From: Bin80 sp965220935
GTDB taxonomy: Bacteria; Bacteroidota; Rhodothermia; Rhodothermales; Bin80
Length of the DNA: 64,000 nucleotides
NCBI GenBank assembly: GCA_965220935.1
Contig: OZ244857.1
Span: 2,976,001 to 3,040,000, forward strand
Direction of reading: 5' to 3'
Shown: in pieces, positions 54,002 to 63,333 of the stretch
Layout: the number at the start of each line of letters is the position of its first letter
How positions within the stretch are numbered: the first letter of the stretch is position 1
The notes under the pieces: generated by a model
What the model saw: only the letters and a program-made list of their open reading frames with translations
Database searches by the model: none
What the model was told of the DNA's origin: nothing
Made by a program: the position numbers and the translations under genes

Positions 54002-56188
54002 TTAAGAGTCACCGAGTAGGTTCGCTAATTCCTCAAGACCCAGAATTGTGATACCTAAACTCTCAGCCTTGTTTAGTTTACTACCCGCATTCTCTCCTGC
54101 CAATAAATAATTTGTTTTCTTACTGACGCTTCCTGTAACTTTCCCTCCATGAGATTCAATCCATGACCGCGCTTCTGATCGCGTCATCTGCTCCAGCGTT
54201 CCTGTGATTACAAAGACTTTCCCTTCTAATGAGTCGGATGAGATCGCTTGGTCGGTTGGAGTAAATGAGACACCTGAAGTCTGCAACTTGATAATCAGAT
54301 CACGGTTATGCTTTTCCATGAACCATTCAATAATTTCTTCTACCATGGTTGGGCCAATTCCATCAATTGCTAATAAGGGCACCACTATGTTTTGAAGATC
54401 ACCAAATAGAGTGTTCAATTCCTGATCCTCTGAATTGGCGTGCTTCATGCACGCGGCAATAGGATCCTTGAGATGCATTTTTTGGAGTAGAATCTTAAAC
54501 AACGGTGCATGATTTTTTGCGAGGTCTGATGATGCTTTTTTCTCAATGAGACCCACATCTTCAGCAAGTGCCATGAGTTCTTCTATTGAGAATTCCCTTA
54601 GTAGCAAACTCGCTGTAATTGCTCCAACCCCTCTGACTCCAAGAGCAACCAGTAATCTTTCGGGGCCTTGCTGGCAACTCCGTCTAATGGATGCAATGAG
54701 ATCAGTGGTTTTCTTACTAGCAAATCCTTCAAGTGGTAATAAAACATCTTCTGTCAGTGAAAAAAGATCTGATTCATCTGAAATTAAACCCGATTCAAAG
54801 AGGGCTTGGACAGTATTTGGACCTAAGCCTTCAATATCCAGCCCTTCCTTGGAGGCAAAAAAGATGACCCTTTGTAAGATTCGCTCAGAACACTGTTTGT
54901 TGGGGCAAAACAGATCAATTCCATCTCTCTTTTTTACTAACATGTCACTACAGGCAGGGCAATGCGATGGAGCAATAACCTTAATTTCATGACCCGATCG
55001 GAGGTCTTTCAAAGGACCAACAACATATGGAATGACATCCCCCGATCTTTTGATCGTAATCTGATCATTTACACGCAGATCAAGTTGGTCTATCTGATTA
55101 TAATTATGTAGTGTCGCATTTGATACCGTCACCCCACCTACAAACACGGGTTTGAGATTTGCCGTAGGGGTAATACGCCCCGTCCTTCCAATCTGAGGCT
55201 TTACAGAATCAAGCCGTGTGACGGCCTCTTCGGATGGAAATTTCACCGCGATCGCTCCACGAGGATCTTTACCGACCACTCCTAATTTTGTGGATTTCAG
55301 CGTATCCGAGATTTTGACAACGACTCCATCTATTTCAAAGGGAAGTGTAGATCTCTGGCTCTGCCACCAGTCAACCCGCGAAATGACATCACCAAGGCTT
55401 GGGACCACTTCTATGTCAGGAGAAATTTTAAATCCTACATGATGTAACCAGTTGAGGCGTTCAAAATGATCCGATAAGAAAAAATCATCAGGATACATGA
55501 TATCATAGGCATAGGCTGTAAGGTCTCGCTTTGCGGTGAGTTGTGCATCCTTTTGTTTGAGTGAGCCAGAGGCTGTATTGCGCGCATTCACATAGACCGG
55601 TTGATCTGCTTCAACTCGCTGCTGATTCAGTCTCTCAAATGCCTCTTTTGTAAAAAGCACCTCGCATCTTATAACCACTACATCAGGCGGCTCAGGTCCT
55701 TCTACAACTGGAATTCGCAGTGGCACCGTCTTGATTGTGCGCGCATTCGCTGTGACAAGATCACCAATTTCGCCATTTCCACGGGTGGCGGCCTGAACAA
55801 GAATGCCCTTTTCATAACGTAGAACTAAGGTTAACCCGTCAAACTTAGGCTCCACGACATATTGAAATTTATGATCTGATAATAGTTTTTGGTTACGTGT
55901 TTCCCAAGCCCTGAGATCTTGTTCATTGAATGCATTGGCAAGGCTAAGTACAGAACGTATATGCGTGGTTTTTAAGAAATCTGAATCCAAATCACTCCCA
56001 ACTCGCCGAGTTGGAGAGTCTGGCGTGGAAAGATCAGGATAGTCTTGCTCAAGTGTGACTAATTCCTTAAAGAGTTGATCATACTCAGCATCAGAGATTG
56101 TAGGCTGAGAAAGCACATAGTACTGATAAGCGTGTTTGTTGAGACAGGCACGCAACTCTGCAGCACGATCCGCTACACTGATTGTCAT
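54002..56188 (-). CDS. ligA: NAD+-dependent DNA ligase
   Basis: Seals nicks using NAD+. The ATG at 56188 ('MTISVADRAAELRACLNKHA') is preferred over the upstream start at 56239, which would run into the next gene. Domains in order: Ia ('AYQYYVLSQPTISDAEYD'), adenylation with the catalytic Lys in 'VEPKFDGLTLVLRYEKG' (~114), OB fold, a four-Cys zinc finger ('CPACSDMLVKKRDGIDLFC' and 'CSERI'), helix-hairpin-helix repeats and a C-terminal BRCT ('GKVFVITGTLEQMTRSEA'). About 728 residues, complete. Confidence 0.97.
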   Translation of the reverse strand: MTISVADRAAELRACLNKHAYQYYVLSQPTISDAEYDQLFKELVTLEQDYPDLSTPDSPTRRVGSDLDSDFLKTTHIRSVLSLANAFNEQDLRAWETRNQKLLSDHKFQYVVEPKFDGLTLVLRYEKGILVQAATRGNGEIGDLVTANARTIKTVPLRIPVVEGPEPPDVVVIRCEVLFTKEAFERLNQQRVEADQPVYVNARNTASGSLKQKDAQLTAKRDLTAYAYDIMYPDDFFLSDHFERLNWLHHVGFKISPDIEVVPSLGDVISRVDWWQSQRSTLPFEIDGVVVKISDTLKSTKLGVVGKDPRGAIAVKFPSEEAVTRLDSVKPQIGRTGRITPTANLKPVFVGGVTVSNATLHNYNQIDQLDLRVNDQITIKRSGDVIPYVVGPLKDLRSGHEIKVIAPSHCPACSDMLVKKRDGIDLFCPNKQCSERILQRVIFFASKEGLDIEGLGPNTVQALFESGLISDESDLFSLTEDVLLPLEGFASKKTTDLIASIRRSCQQGPERLLVALGVRGVGAITASLLLREFSIEELMALAEDVGLIEKKASSDLAKNHAPLFKILLQKMHLKDPIAACMKHANSEDQELNTLFGDLQNIVVPLLAIDGIGPTMVEEIIEWFMEKHNRDLIIKLQTSGVSFTPTDQAISSDSLEGKVFVITGTLEQMTRSEARSWIESHGGKVTGSVSKKTNYLLAGENAGSKLNKAESLGITILGLEELANLLGDS

Positions 56189-56195
56189 CTTGTAA

Positions 56196-56603
56196 CTATC
56201 GCCAAACTCCAATGATGCCACCTGTGAGGAGGTAGACAACGAGGTTATAGGCTTGATTTAATATAAATAGACCAGTTCCTTTATCCTCCCAAGCGACACT
56301 TTGCCACCCAATAGGCAAGGCAAATCCAACCCAAGCCACCAGGCCAACAGTCAGCCCACCTAATAGAGTCCCCATATCCATAGAGGTGATCAACATAGAA
56401 AAGACATAGGCTGTAAAGATTGACCCAATGAATGATCCTCCATATGACTTGGCAGGGTTAAGCTGCTCTCTGATTTTCTCTTCGGTCAGGTTCATCATCT
56501 CCATCCAAATCTTACCAAAGATTGGCCCATACCAGAGTGAACCCACTAGCATTGGAAGTAGAATTGCAACGAGAAAAGCTATCCAATTTTCAGGCAAATG
56601 CAT
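56196..56603 (-). CDS. DUF1761 membrane protein
   Basis: 135 residues with four hydrophobic segments. The family-like N-terminal 'AFLVAILLPMLVGSLWYGPI' is followed by 'FGKIWMEMM' and the C-terminal 'NQAYNLVVYLLTGGIIGVWR'. DUF1761 proteins are small membrane proteins of unknown function. It lies 7 bp upstream of the ligA start on the same strand. Confidence 0.8.
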   Translation of the reverse strand: MHLPENWIAFLVAILLPMLVGSLWYGPIFGKIWMEMMNLTEEKIREQLNPAKSYGGSFIGSIFTAYVFSMLITSMDMGTLLGGLTVGLVAWVGFALPIGWQSVAWEDKGTGLFILNQAYNLVVYLLTGGIIGVWR

Positions 56604-56618
56604 AATAATTAATGATAG

Positions 56619-56990
56619 TTATGATACGGTTTTCTCAGACCAAATGGCACAAACGGCCCCAGACGGATCCTCAATTACAGCATAATGCCTGTGTTCGTCT
56701 ATGGATGTTACAGATGTGATCATCTTCCCTCCTTTTTTGATACAGACCTTGAGACTCTTTTCTAAAGACTCAACCTCAAAATAAGCAATCCAAACTGGCG
56801 GCAGGCCAGAATTCGTCCCACGAGCGTGACAAATTCCAGCCTTAAATTCACCGTTCTCAATCATCATATAATCCTGATAGTCGTCCACATCTACTGGCTC
56901 TGATGCCCATCCCATGACATCAGTGTAAAAATCTCGGAGATCATCGGCATGATCAACGGTTAGCTCAATCCACATTGGTATCTTTGACAT
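56619..56990 (-). CDS. VOC-family (glyoxalase-like) protein
   Basis: A 123-residue vicinal-oxygen-chelate protein made of two beta-alpha-beta-beta-beta units ('WIELTVDHADDLRDFYTDVM' and 'VWIAYFEVESLEKSLKVCIK'). It ends with the conserved 'YAVIEDPSGAVCAIW'. Many members act as hydrolases, dioxygenases or antibiotic-binding proteins; the function here is not known. It is 15 bp upstream of the DUF1761 gene. Confidence 0.85.
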   Translation of the reverse strand: MSKIPMWIELTVDHADDLRDFYTDVMGWASEPVDVDDYQDYMMIENGEFKAGICHARGTNSGLPPVWIAYFEVESLEKSLKVCIKKGGKMITSVTSIDEHRHYAVIEDPSGAVCAIWSEKTVS

Positions 56991-57350
56991 GATATACTGA
57001 TCAATTTGGCAAGAACTATTGATAGAAACAAGATATTATTACAAACTCTAATTAGTGTATTGAGTAAGGTTGGCTGTTGTTCATCACACCATTTCAACAA
57101 TAGGCACAGATATTGATCTTCAATCACAAGATTAACGATCGGTGTCTGTTTGATTAGTGTATTGATATTTTGGATATTAACAATTACTAAGACCTTAGAA
57201 AGCGAAAACATGCTTACAATATACGACTTTATTGACCGATATACAACCCGGCCTCAAAGTGTGAATTACTGTGCATTTATTGTGTGCAATTTGTTGATTT
57301 TTGAAATAGGTTTTTGCAGTATCATTGCTGTATTAACTCGCCATAATTAG

Positions 57351-57596
57351 ATGCCAACCCCTGACCGACTGCACTACCGCCTTAATCGAGGCAAAAGACA
57401 ACCCAATCTATCCATAGAAGCGACTACCTTAGAAACATTAACTGTTGAGAATGTGCTCTATGAAATTAAACTCATTGGAGATCAAAACTGGGTCCTTGGC
57501 CAAAGAAAAGGTTACTCATGGTACACCGAGGATGATGCCCCCCTAGCGGAGGCCGCCCAAGTCGTGGCCATTCGAATTCCTGCACGCAGACACTGA
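57351..57596 (+). CDS. Small hypothetical protein
   Basis: 81 residues, not recognised. It is mixed alpha/beta in character, with 'NVLYEIKLIGDQNWVLGQRK' and no signal peptide or membrane segment. It is a plausible short gene because the coding-like composition differs from the AT-rich flanks. A shorter ORF just before it (57150-57350) is not convincing. Confidence 0.45.
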   Translation: MPTPDRLHYRLNRGKRQPNLSIEATTLETLTVENVLYEIKLIGDQNWVLGQRKGYSWYTEDDAPLAEAAQVVAIRIPARRH

Positions 57597-57803
57597 TTAT
57601 GCCCTCTTAACTTCCAATCCCCACCCGTTTTACATATAGGGGCTTCCAGCGAATGTAATTTCTGACGGAGCTCATCTGATTATCAAGTAAGCAGTACTCT
57701 GATAATTTTCTTGAATCGCAAATATTTGTAACCGTTTATTTCAGAATATCTTCATTTGTAACTATATTATTGAAGAAATAATGATTTTTATTGAATTGAA
57801 CTA
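57597..57803. other. AT-rich intergenic region upstream of the Fic gene
   Basis: About 200 bp with no ORF; the promoter of the Fic gene should be here. No hairpin or operator recognised. Confidence 0.3.
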
Positions 57804-59318
57804 ATGGGTAATGATATTTTTAGCTTACGGCCAGCGGGTTACATTTACCTCCTGAGCAGACTTGAATTAACGGCAATGCCAAATCCGCATAGTTCTTATG
57901 TTGCGACTACTGGTGGTCAAAAGCAGAAAAGACTAGGTAACCGGATTGAAGAAATTTATTCGCCTCAGTACTGGCCTGGTGATACAATTGGAGATCATCT
58001 AGAATTTGCCTTGAAATATGATGGTGTCAGTCTGGACTCTCTGAAAGTCATTTTTGAGGCCGTGTCAGAACATGACATTACTGATTACATCACCTCTAAG
58101 CCAACAGGAAAATACGCCCGCCGAATCTGGTTTTTCTATGAGTTTTTAACGGGCTGCAGACTCCCCATTGATCAGGTGTCATCAGGCAATTATGTCAAAG
58201 CACTTGAACCCGATCTGTATTACACGCTCTCTGAGGGGGAAAGAATTCGGAGATACCGCGTCATCAATAATTTGCTTGGACCGCGAGAATTTTGCCCCAT
58301 TGTTCGGAAAACGGAGAAACTCAAAGAAATGAACCAGATCAATGTTCAAGAGAAATGCATCAAGTTGATCAGGTCATATCCCCGTGAACGACTTAGAAGA
58401 GCGTTGATCTATCTGTACAGCAAGGAAACTAAGTCCTCTTTTGAAATAGAAAATATTAAAGCCGATGCATCACGAACTGAAAAATTCATGGCATCGTTAG
58501 ATCTGGCGCGCCAACAAGATTTTTGTAACAAGGAGTTGTTAATTCGTCTACAGAATCAAATTGTTGATCCTCGTTTCAAGAGCGATGATTACAGAGTGGT
58601 TCAGAATTATGTGGGACAAACCATTTCCTATCAGAGAGAACTGATTCATTATGTCTGTCCTAAGCCAGAGGATCTCCCTGATCTAATGAAAGGCCTTCTG
58701 AGATCTCATCAGATGATCATGACCAATGGGATGTCTGCTGTTGTTCACGCAGCGATCGTCGCCTATGGATTTGTGTTTATTCACCCGTTTGAAGATGGTA
58801 ACGGCCGAATTCACCGCTTTCTGATACACAATATTTTCTCGCTTAGAGGAGTCGTTCCCGAGGGGTTGATGTTTCCAGTATCTGCGGTCATGCTCAATAA
58901 CCCAGAAACTTACAACGATTCTCTAGAAGCATTTTCGGGCCCTTTGAATCAACTTGTGGAATACAGTTTAGATCGGCAAGCTCAGATGAATGTTCTTAAT
59001 GATACCGCCCACTGGTATCGCTACATTGATATGACGACACAAGCAGAGGCATTATACGATTTTGTCCTTCAAACCATTGAGCGTGAACTGATTGACGAAC
59101 TGAGCTTTCTTGAACGCTACGATCATGCAAAAAAGTTAATTCAAGATGTCATTGACATGCCTGACCGCAAAATAGATTTATTCATCAGGTTTTGTCTTCA
59201 AAACAACGGCAAATTGTCTATAAATAAAAGAAATTCGCACTTTGACTTCTTACGCGATGATGAACTTCGCTCTATGGAGAATGCTATACGTAAGCTTGGA
59301 AAGACGTCAGATTGTTGA
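57804..59318 (+). CDS. Fic-domain AMP transferase with inhibitory helix
   Basis: 504 residues. The Fic catalytic motif HPFEDGNGRIHR is complete at residues 327-338 (catalytic His 327). Upstream, Ser212-Phe-Glu-Ile-Glu216-Asn217 fits the (S/T)xxxE(G/N) inhibition motif of class II Fic proteins, so activity is probably self-inhibited. Fic enzymes usually transfer AMP to hydroxyl side chains. The N-terminal ~180 and C-terminal ~130 residues are extra helical regions, the latter winged-helix-like. It stands alone, with no antitoxin gene beside it, in agreement with the internal inhibitory motif. The target is unknown. Confidence 0.88.
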   Translation: MGNDIFSLRPAGYIYLLSRLELTAMPNPHSSYVATTGGQKQKRLGNRIEEIYSPQYWPGDTIGDHLEFALKYDGVSLDSLKVIFEAVSEHDITDYITSKPTGKYARRIWFFYEFLTGCRLPIDQVSSGNYVKALEPDLYYTLSEGERIRRYRVINNLLGPREFCPIVRKTEKLKEMNQINVQEKCIKLIRSYPRERLRRALIYLYSKETKSSFEIENIKADASRTEKFMASLDLARQQDFCNKELLIRLQNQIVDPRFKSDDYRVVQNYVGQTISYQRELIHYVCPKPEDLPDLMKGLLRSHQMIMTNGMSAVVHAAIVAYGFVFIHPFEDGNGRIHRFLIHNIFSLRGVVPEGLMFPVSAVMLNNPETYNDSLEAFSGPLNQLVEYSLDRQAQMNVLNDTAHWYRYIDMTTQAEALYDFVLQTIERELIDELSFLERYDHAKKLIQDVIDMPDRKIDLFIRFCLQNNGKLSINKRNSHFDFLRDDELRSMENAIRKLGKTSDC

Positions 59319-59579
59319 GAGAGATTTGCATCAAGATATTTGAAATGTCACGGATTCGTAAATCATTCAATGAACATGATCCACGAGTTATATTCATTCA
59401 TCATATTTGGGGACTACAGAGCCAAGAGCTATAACTTAGGGACATATGTCAATTCAATTTCTCCCAATAGGTGAGCAAGTCAATCTTGGCATACGTTGAC
59501 TTATGACATTCACAGCGGCCATATTCTAATGCCCTCAGTTACGACTACTGCAATTAGAGCAGTGGGAGATTCCCTGCGC
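59319..59579. other. Intergenic region after the Fic gene
   Basis: About 260 bp without a recognisable gene. A short stem (CTGC...GCAG) near 59549 has no T-run. Nothing else is seen. Confidence 0.3.
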
Positions 59580-59928
59580 TTATCTGTGCTCAGTCTCATG
59601 CTCAAAATCGGGAGACGCCTTCAATAATCCCCGGATATGAGCGATATCTTTCCCTATTGTGTAGACATCTTCACGAACATTATCTAATCCGTCTAAACGC
59701 CTGTCAAATCCATCCATCCATTTATATAATCGACGTTCCATACGCTCCACGCCGCCATGCCGTAAGCAATACATCGATAATCAATGCTGTATTTGCAAGT
59801 GCGCCCCACTCAAACGTTATTTCCATTTGTTTCGCCGACCTTCGCTTTTTAATGTTAGCAGATGCCCGGCTACTTACATTCTTTGACTGATTTGTCCTAC
59901 TCTGCTTATGAGCAGAAGTGAAGTACAT
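59580..59928 (-). pseudogene. Possible small frameshifted gene
   Basis: Two overlapping frames on the minus strand could be one gene. The first (59928-59722) includes 'MEITFEWGALANTALIIDVLLTAW', a possible membrane helix. The second (59774-59580) includes a helical, charged segment, 'RMERRLYKWMDGFDRRLDGL'. A one-base shift around 59755 would join them. Neither part is recognised, so this is a weak call. It borders the ISL3 element, which may have disturbed the region. Confidence 0.3.
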
Positions 59929-59961
59929 GAATACTCTTAGCCAGAATTTTAATATCTTTTT

Positions 59962-61248
59962 GGCGCTTCCGCTTTTTTTGTGAAAAAAGTCATGATTTTG
60001 CGCATCTGGGGCTTAGATCAAGTCCGCCTAAATGGAAGTAGATTGCATCCACAAATCGTTCTTTATTGCGGAATCCATGTGCACGGATTTTGACGGTTTT
60101 GATCCGACTATTGATGCTTTCAGCCGGGCATTACTGACATCAACAACAATGGCATTGATGATCCCCCAGAGATACTTTCTAATCATTCTGGCGACATCTT
60201 TGACTGGCTCAAGCCGACAGCCCAACTCAATGTTTTATTCCAAGTCCCAAGTTGCGCTTTTATAGTCCCACATGTTTCTGAACGTTTGGCCCAGGCTTTG
60301 GAGGGAACTGGTGCGGATGGCATGGAAGACCCTCTTTTGCGCTAATGACATGTTGTGAGAACTTTTAAGCCAGCTATACTTGGTACCCGTCAGAATCGGG
60401 TTGCCTTCCTTGAGGAGCGCTTTGTGCTGGACTTTATCCACCGAATCTCCCAGATGCTTCGCGACATGAAACCGATCAAAGCAGATCTTCTTTTTTGCGT
60501 CTGGCAGACAAGCTAAGGTTGCACTAATATAGGCAGGCCACATGTCCATACTCATGCTCCTGATCCCGTTCAACTGCTCGGTGGATAATTGCTAGCGCAT
60601 CAACACCTTGTGATCACGCCCAATGCCGACACCGTTGCTGTGTCGGCATCGGATACGACAGTAAAGTCCTTGTGTCCTTTCTTATAAGCCACCTCATCGA
60701 CACAGATGTTCGCAACCACCTGCTCTTTTTTTCTTGCCAGTCCACGTTGTACAATGCCCGCAAGGGCTTTCCATCCAAGCCCCATCTGGCGCGAAATCGC
60801 CAATAGACTCGGCTCTTTGATCCACCCAATTACCGACACCTCATAAGTATACCGAGAACTCGGGCCCGCCCATGGAACCCGCGCCGTCTTTACCCCACAC
60901 TCACTACACTTGACCCGGGGAACCTGCGCTCTCAATGCCGTTTGATACTTACAGGTATCCAAATGCCGCCATTGACGCGCAGATCGTAAAATGGACTCGC
61001 CTTTCCACACTTTGGACACTCCAGTGACGATGTGTCAGTACAAGCACCGTCCTCTGTTTCGCTGTATCATCCTCTATAATCTTCCATGGTGCCTCCAAAC
61101 CTAAACTTTTACTCACCGAATTCTTTTTCATTTGTTGATTAAATTGTTAAGTGGATAATTAACCATAGTCAGTAGGAGAAATCCTACCAAGTATGATACG
61201 AAAATTCCTTAAATTTACAATTTCTCTCACACTTTAGGCGGAAGGCCC
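59962..61248 (-). mobile_element. Decayed ISL3-family insertion sequence
   Basis: The imperfect terminal inverted repeats are GGCGCTTCCGCTTTTTTTGT (59962 on) and, reversed from 61248, GGGCCTTCCGCCTAAAGTGT. They are flanked by ATCTTTTT and ATCTGTTT, an 8-bp target duplication with one mismatch; 8 bp is the usual ISL3 size. The element is 1287 bp and carries a transposase broken into several frames. The TIR sequence with CTTCCGC and following GTG matches the usual look of ISL3 ends. Confidence 0.75.
60028..61131 (-). pseudogene. ISL3-family transposase remnant
   Basis: Pieces in different frames follow in order. They are a start region (61131-60949), a zinc-finger/HTH part (61019-60600, 'VPRVKCSECGVKTARVPWAG' and 'ISRQMGLGWKALAGIVQRGL', then 'NICVDEVAYKKGHKDFTVVS' with a catalytic Asp), a DDE part (60573-60235, 'MSMDMWPAYISATLACLPDA' and 'ICFDRFHVAKHLGDSVDKV'), and a C-terminal part (60225-60028, 'INAIVVDVSNARLKASIVGS'). 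At least three frameshifts mean it is not functional. Confidence 0.8.
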
Positions 61249-61600
61249 ATCTGTTTACATGGTATCGGTTCAGTTGCTCCATTTGGTTCTCCACCACATT
61301 CGTTTATCCATTAATACTCATGATCAAGTTGATCTATCATAAATATTATGGATTTCGGGTGACCTATGACTGGTATTCCCGAATATTGGAAAATCGTATC
61401 TATAAGAAATTTTATCCTCCAGTCATCGGTGACTTTGCCCCTTTCATCTTTTTAACTTGAATGAGAATGGTAGCGAAAAATATCTGAAACATGTCTTTCT
61501 GCATCATGTTATAGCTCAATGTGTTCTATGTAGGATTGCGTTTGCTCTGGAATAATGTATTGGGAGCACTTATAATTTTCATTCTATTACTCAATATATA
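61249..61600. other. Intergenic region before the lipoprotein gene
   Basis: About 350 bp, AT-rich, without a convincing gene or repeat. It should include the promoter for the lipoprotein gene at 61601. Confidence 0.3.
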
Positions 61601-62629
61601 ATGATAATAACCTCGCTTAAATTCTCAGAACGTTCATCATCAGTCGCATTCGTATCATTTCTCTTAGGATTCCTACTCCTTTCCACTGGATGCGACTCTA
61701 CAAGTTTAATCTCTGAGACACCACCTCCATCAACTCAAAAAACGATCACTACCGATGAAATTCTCAAACCATCAGTGATTGATGACAGAATTACATTTGA
61801 AGATTCCTACGAATTTCGTGATTTCATGGCATCCATAATCAATGCTGAGGATTCTTATCTTGACTCCATTGAATCAGTCATTAATTTTATCTCCCTCAGG
61901 ACAGATACAGACCAACTTTCAAAGAGACTTGAAAAAGACGTGGATGAGTTAGAAATTGTAGAGGATCCATTTTTTGCAACAATACTTAATGCAGAAGGTG
62001 AAGTACAAATTGCTGATACGGTGTATAAAATAACAAAAAATCATGTGTACCAGGTTGAGAAGACTAAGGCTGATCAATTAACGACTATCTCATTGAGAAA
62101 TACTGACAACCTCCCAATTACCTCAAAAACTCTCCTTGATTCAAGTATCAATATATTTGATGTAGAGAGGTCTGTCACACAATTTACATCCAAGTCATCC
62201 AAAGCAAGAGATTCATGTGAATCTAAATTCAACGATCGCCGGCGTATCAAGGGGCAGGCATGGATTAGTTACTGGCATATCTTTGCCTCAGCCACAACTG
62301 AAATTGAAAGTCAGGCTAAATCTTGGCTTCGGTGGTGGCGTACCAAGATTAATTGGGTAAGCATAAACGTCGAGTATGATGTGCAACAACTCATTACGGT
62401 TTACCAAGATGAGAACTGGTTTACTCTTCCCATATTTAGCAACAAGGGAACCTACACCAAAACAAAATATGACGCATCAGAAATAAGAAAATCCTTTGAC
62501 TGGAATGTTGGCATAGGTCAAAGAGCAAATAAGATCGTTGGTACAATAAGCTCCAGTTATTCTGGGAATCGAACTGATGATGGAAAAGCCAGAACCCTGA
62601 GCTGCTCAACATATGTTTCCAGAAAGTGA
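61601..62629 (+). CDS. Hypothetical lipoprotein
   Basis: 342 residues with a lipoprotein signal peptide: 'FVSFLLGFLLLSTGCDST' with the lipobox LSTGC, the lipid-bearing Cys at residue 31. The mature part is not recognised. It has a charged linker rich in Glu/Asp, then an aromatic region ('QAWISYWHIFASATTEIE', 'SWLRWWRTKINWVSI') that may be beta-rich, and ends with 'RTLSCSTYVSRK'. It is probably anchored in the outer membrane or periplasm. A small outer-membrane protein gene follows 55 bp later. Confidence 0.7.
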   Translation: MIITSLKFSERSSSVAFVSFLLGFLLLSTGCDSTSLISETPPPSTQKTITTDEILKPSVIDDRITFEDSYEFRDFMASIINAEDSYLDSIESVINFISLRTDTDQLSKRLEKDVDELEIVEDPFFATILNAEGEVQIADTVYKITKNHVYQVEKTKADQLTTISLRNTDNLPITSKTLLDSSINIFDVERSVTQFTSKSSKARDSCESKFNDRRRIKGQAWISYWHIFASATTEIESQAKSWLRWWRTKINWVSINVEYDVQQLITVYQDENWFTLPIFSNKGTYTKTKYDASEIRKSFDWNVGIGQRANKIVGTISSSYSGNRTDDGKARTLSCSTYVSRK

Positions 62630-62684
62630 TTCATTCTTTTGTTAGATCCTACGGTATAACCCCCTTCATTGATAAATTGCTTAC

Positions 62685-63218
62685 ATGACTCAGTTAAATA
62701 CTCTAATAACAAAATCTAATGTTCAAAACTTACACGTCAACGTTGGGTTTGTAATGATTTCATTGATGATTCTCGGTTCTTTTCAATCATCACTAGGACA
62801 ATCAGGAATTGGAGTAGGGTTTGTTTTTTCATCTCCACAATCTGGGGGAATCAGTCTTCGCTACAAGCCAATTCAAATTTTAGCTGATGTTAGTTTTACC
62901 GCAAGTGGCGGCACTGGCCGTTCCACTCAAACAAATTTTTCTATTCCAGGGATAGCTGTGCGATATAATCATTCTGTGCAGAGTTTACAACGACTAAACT
63001 TCCATTTCTTTGGTCAGATAGGCCGACGTCCCCCCCCCGCACCCATTCTGCCCACTAGAGTTTTATTCACCGGAGGAGGAAGTGCAGAATATAAAATTGG
63101 TGGAAATTCCTCTCCCACAGGATTGTTTTTAACCGTAGATGTCGGATTAACAATTGATCATGAAGGTAATCTGAGCGGTAATCCAGCCAGAGGCGTAGCA
63201 CTGCACTATATGTTCTGA
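62685..63218 (+). CDS. Small outer-membrane protein with internal poly-C tract
   Basis: 177 residues, not recognised by family. A hydrophobic signal-like stretch ('FVMISLMILGSFQSSLGQS', ~25-45) precedes a beta-strand-rich region with alternating residues ('GVGFVFSSPQSGGISLRYKP') and a terminal strand 'ARGVALHYMF', suggesting a small barrel. In the middle, a run of nine C (63030-63038) encodes 'RRPPPAP' within a loop; it is in frame here, so the gene is ON. Gain or loss of a C would truncate the protein. Confidence 0.65.
   Translation: MTQLNTLITKSNVQNLHVNVGFVMISLMILGSFQSSLGQSGIGVGFVFSSPQSGGISLRYKPIQILADVSFTASGGTGRSTQTNFSIPGIAVRYNHSVQSLQRLNFHFFGQIGRRPPPAPILPTRVLFTGGGSAEYKIGGNSSPTGLFLTVDVGLTIDHEGNLSGNPARGVALHYMF
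63030..63038 (+). repeat. Poly-C tract of nine inside an outer-membrane protein gene
   Basis: Nine consecutive C in the reading frame of the 177-residue protein, roughly two thirds of the way along. It may be a contingency tract like those of the FN3 genes. At nine it is in frame. Confidence 0.7.
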
Positions 63219-63333
63219 TGTCATCAATCCACACTGAAGTACAGGGTTTCCACCAGAGAGAATTGATGAACCAAAATAAAGTAGCGGTGCAGTAGATTTG
63301 CCAGTACCCATAAATCAATTTGTGAACATCAAA

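Noticed and set aside
57150..57350. 66-residue ORF before the small hypothetical gene
   Set aside because: AT-rich, no domain, composition like surrounding intergenic DNA.
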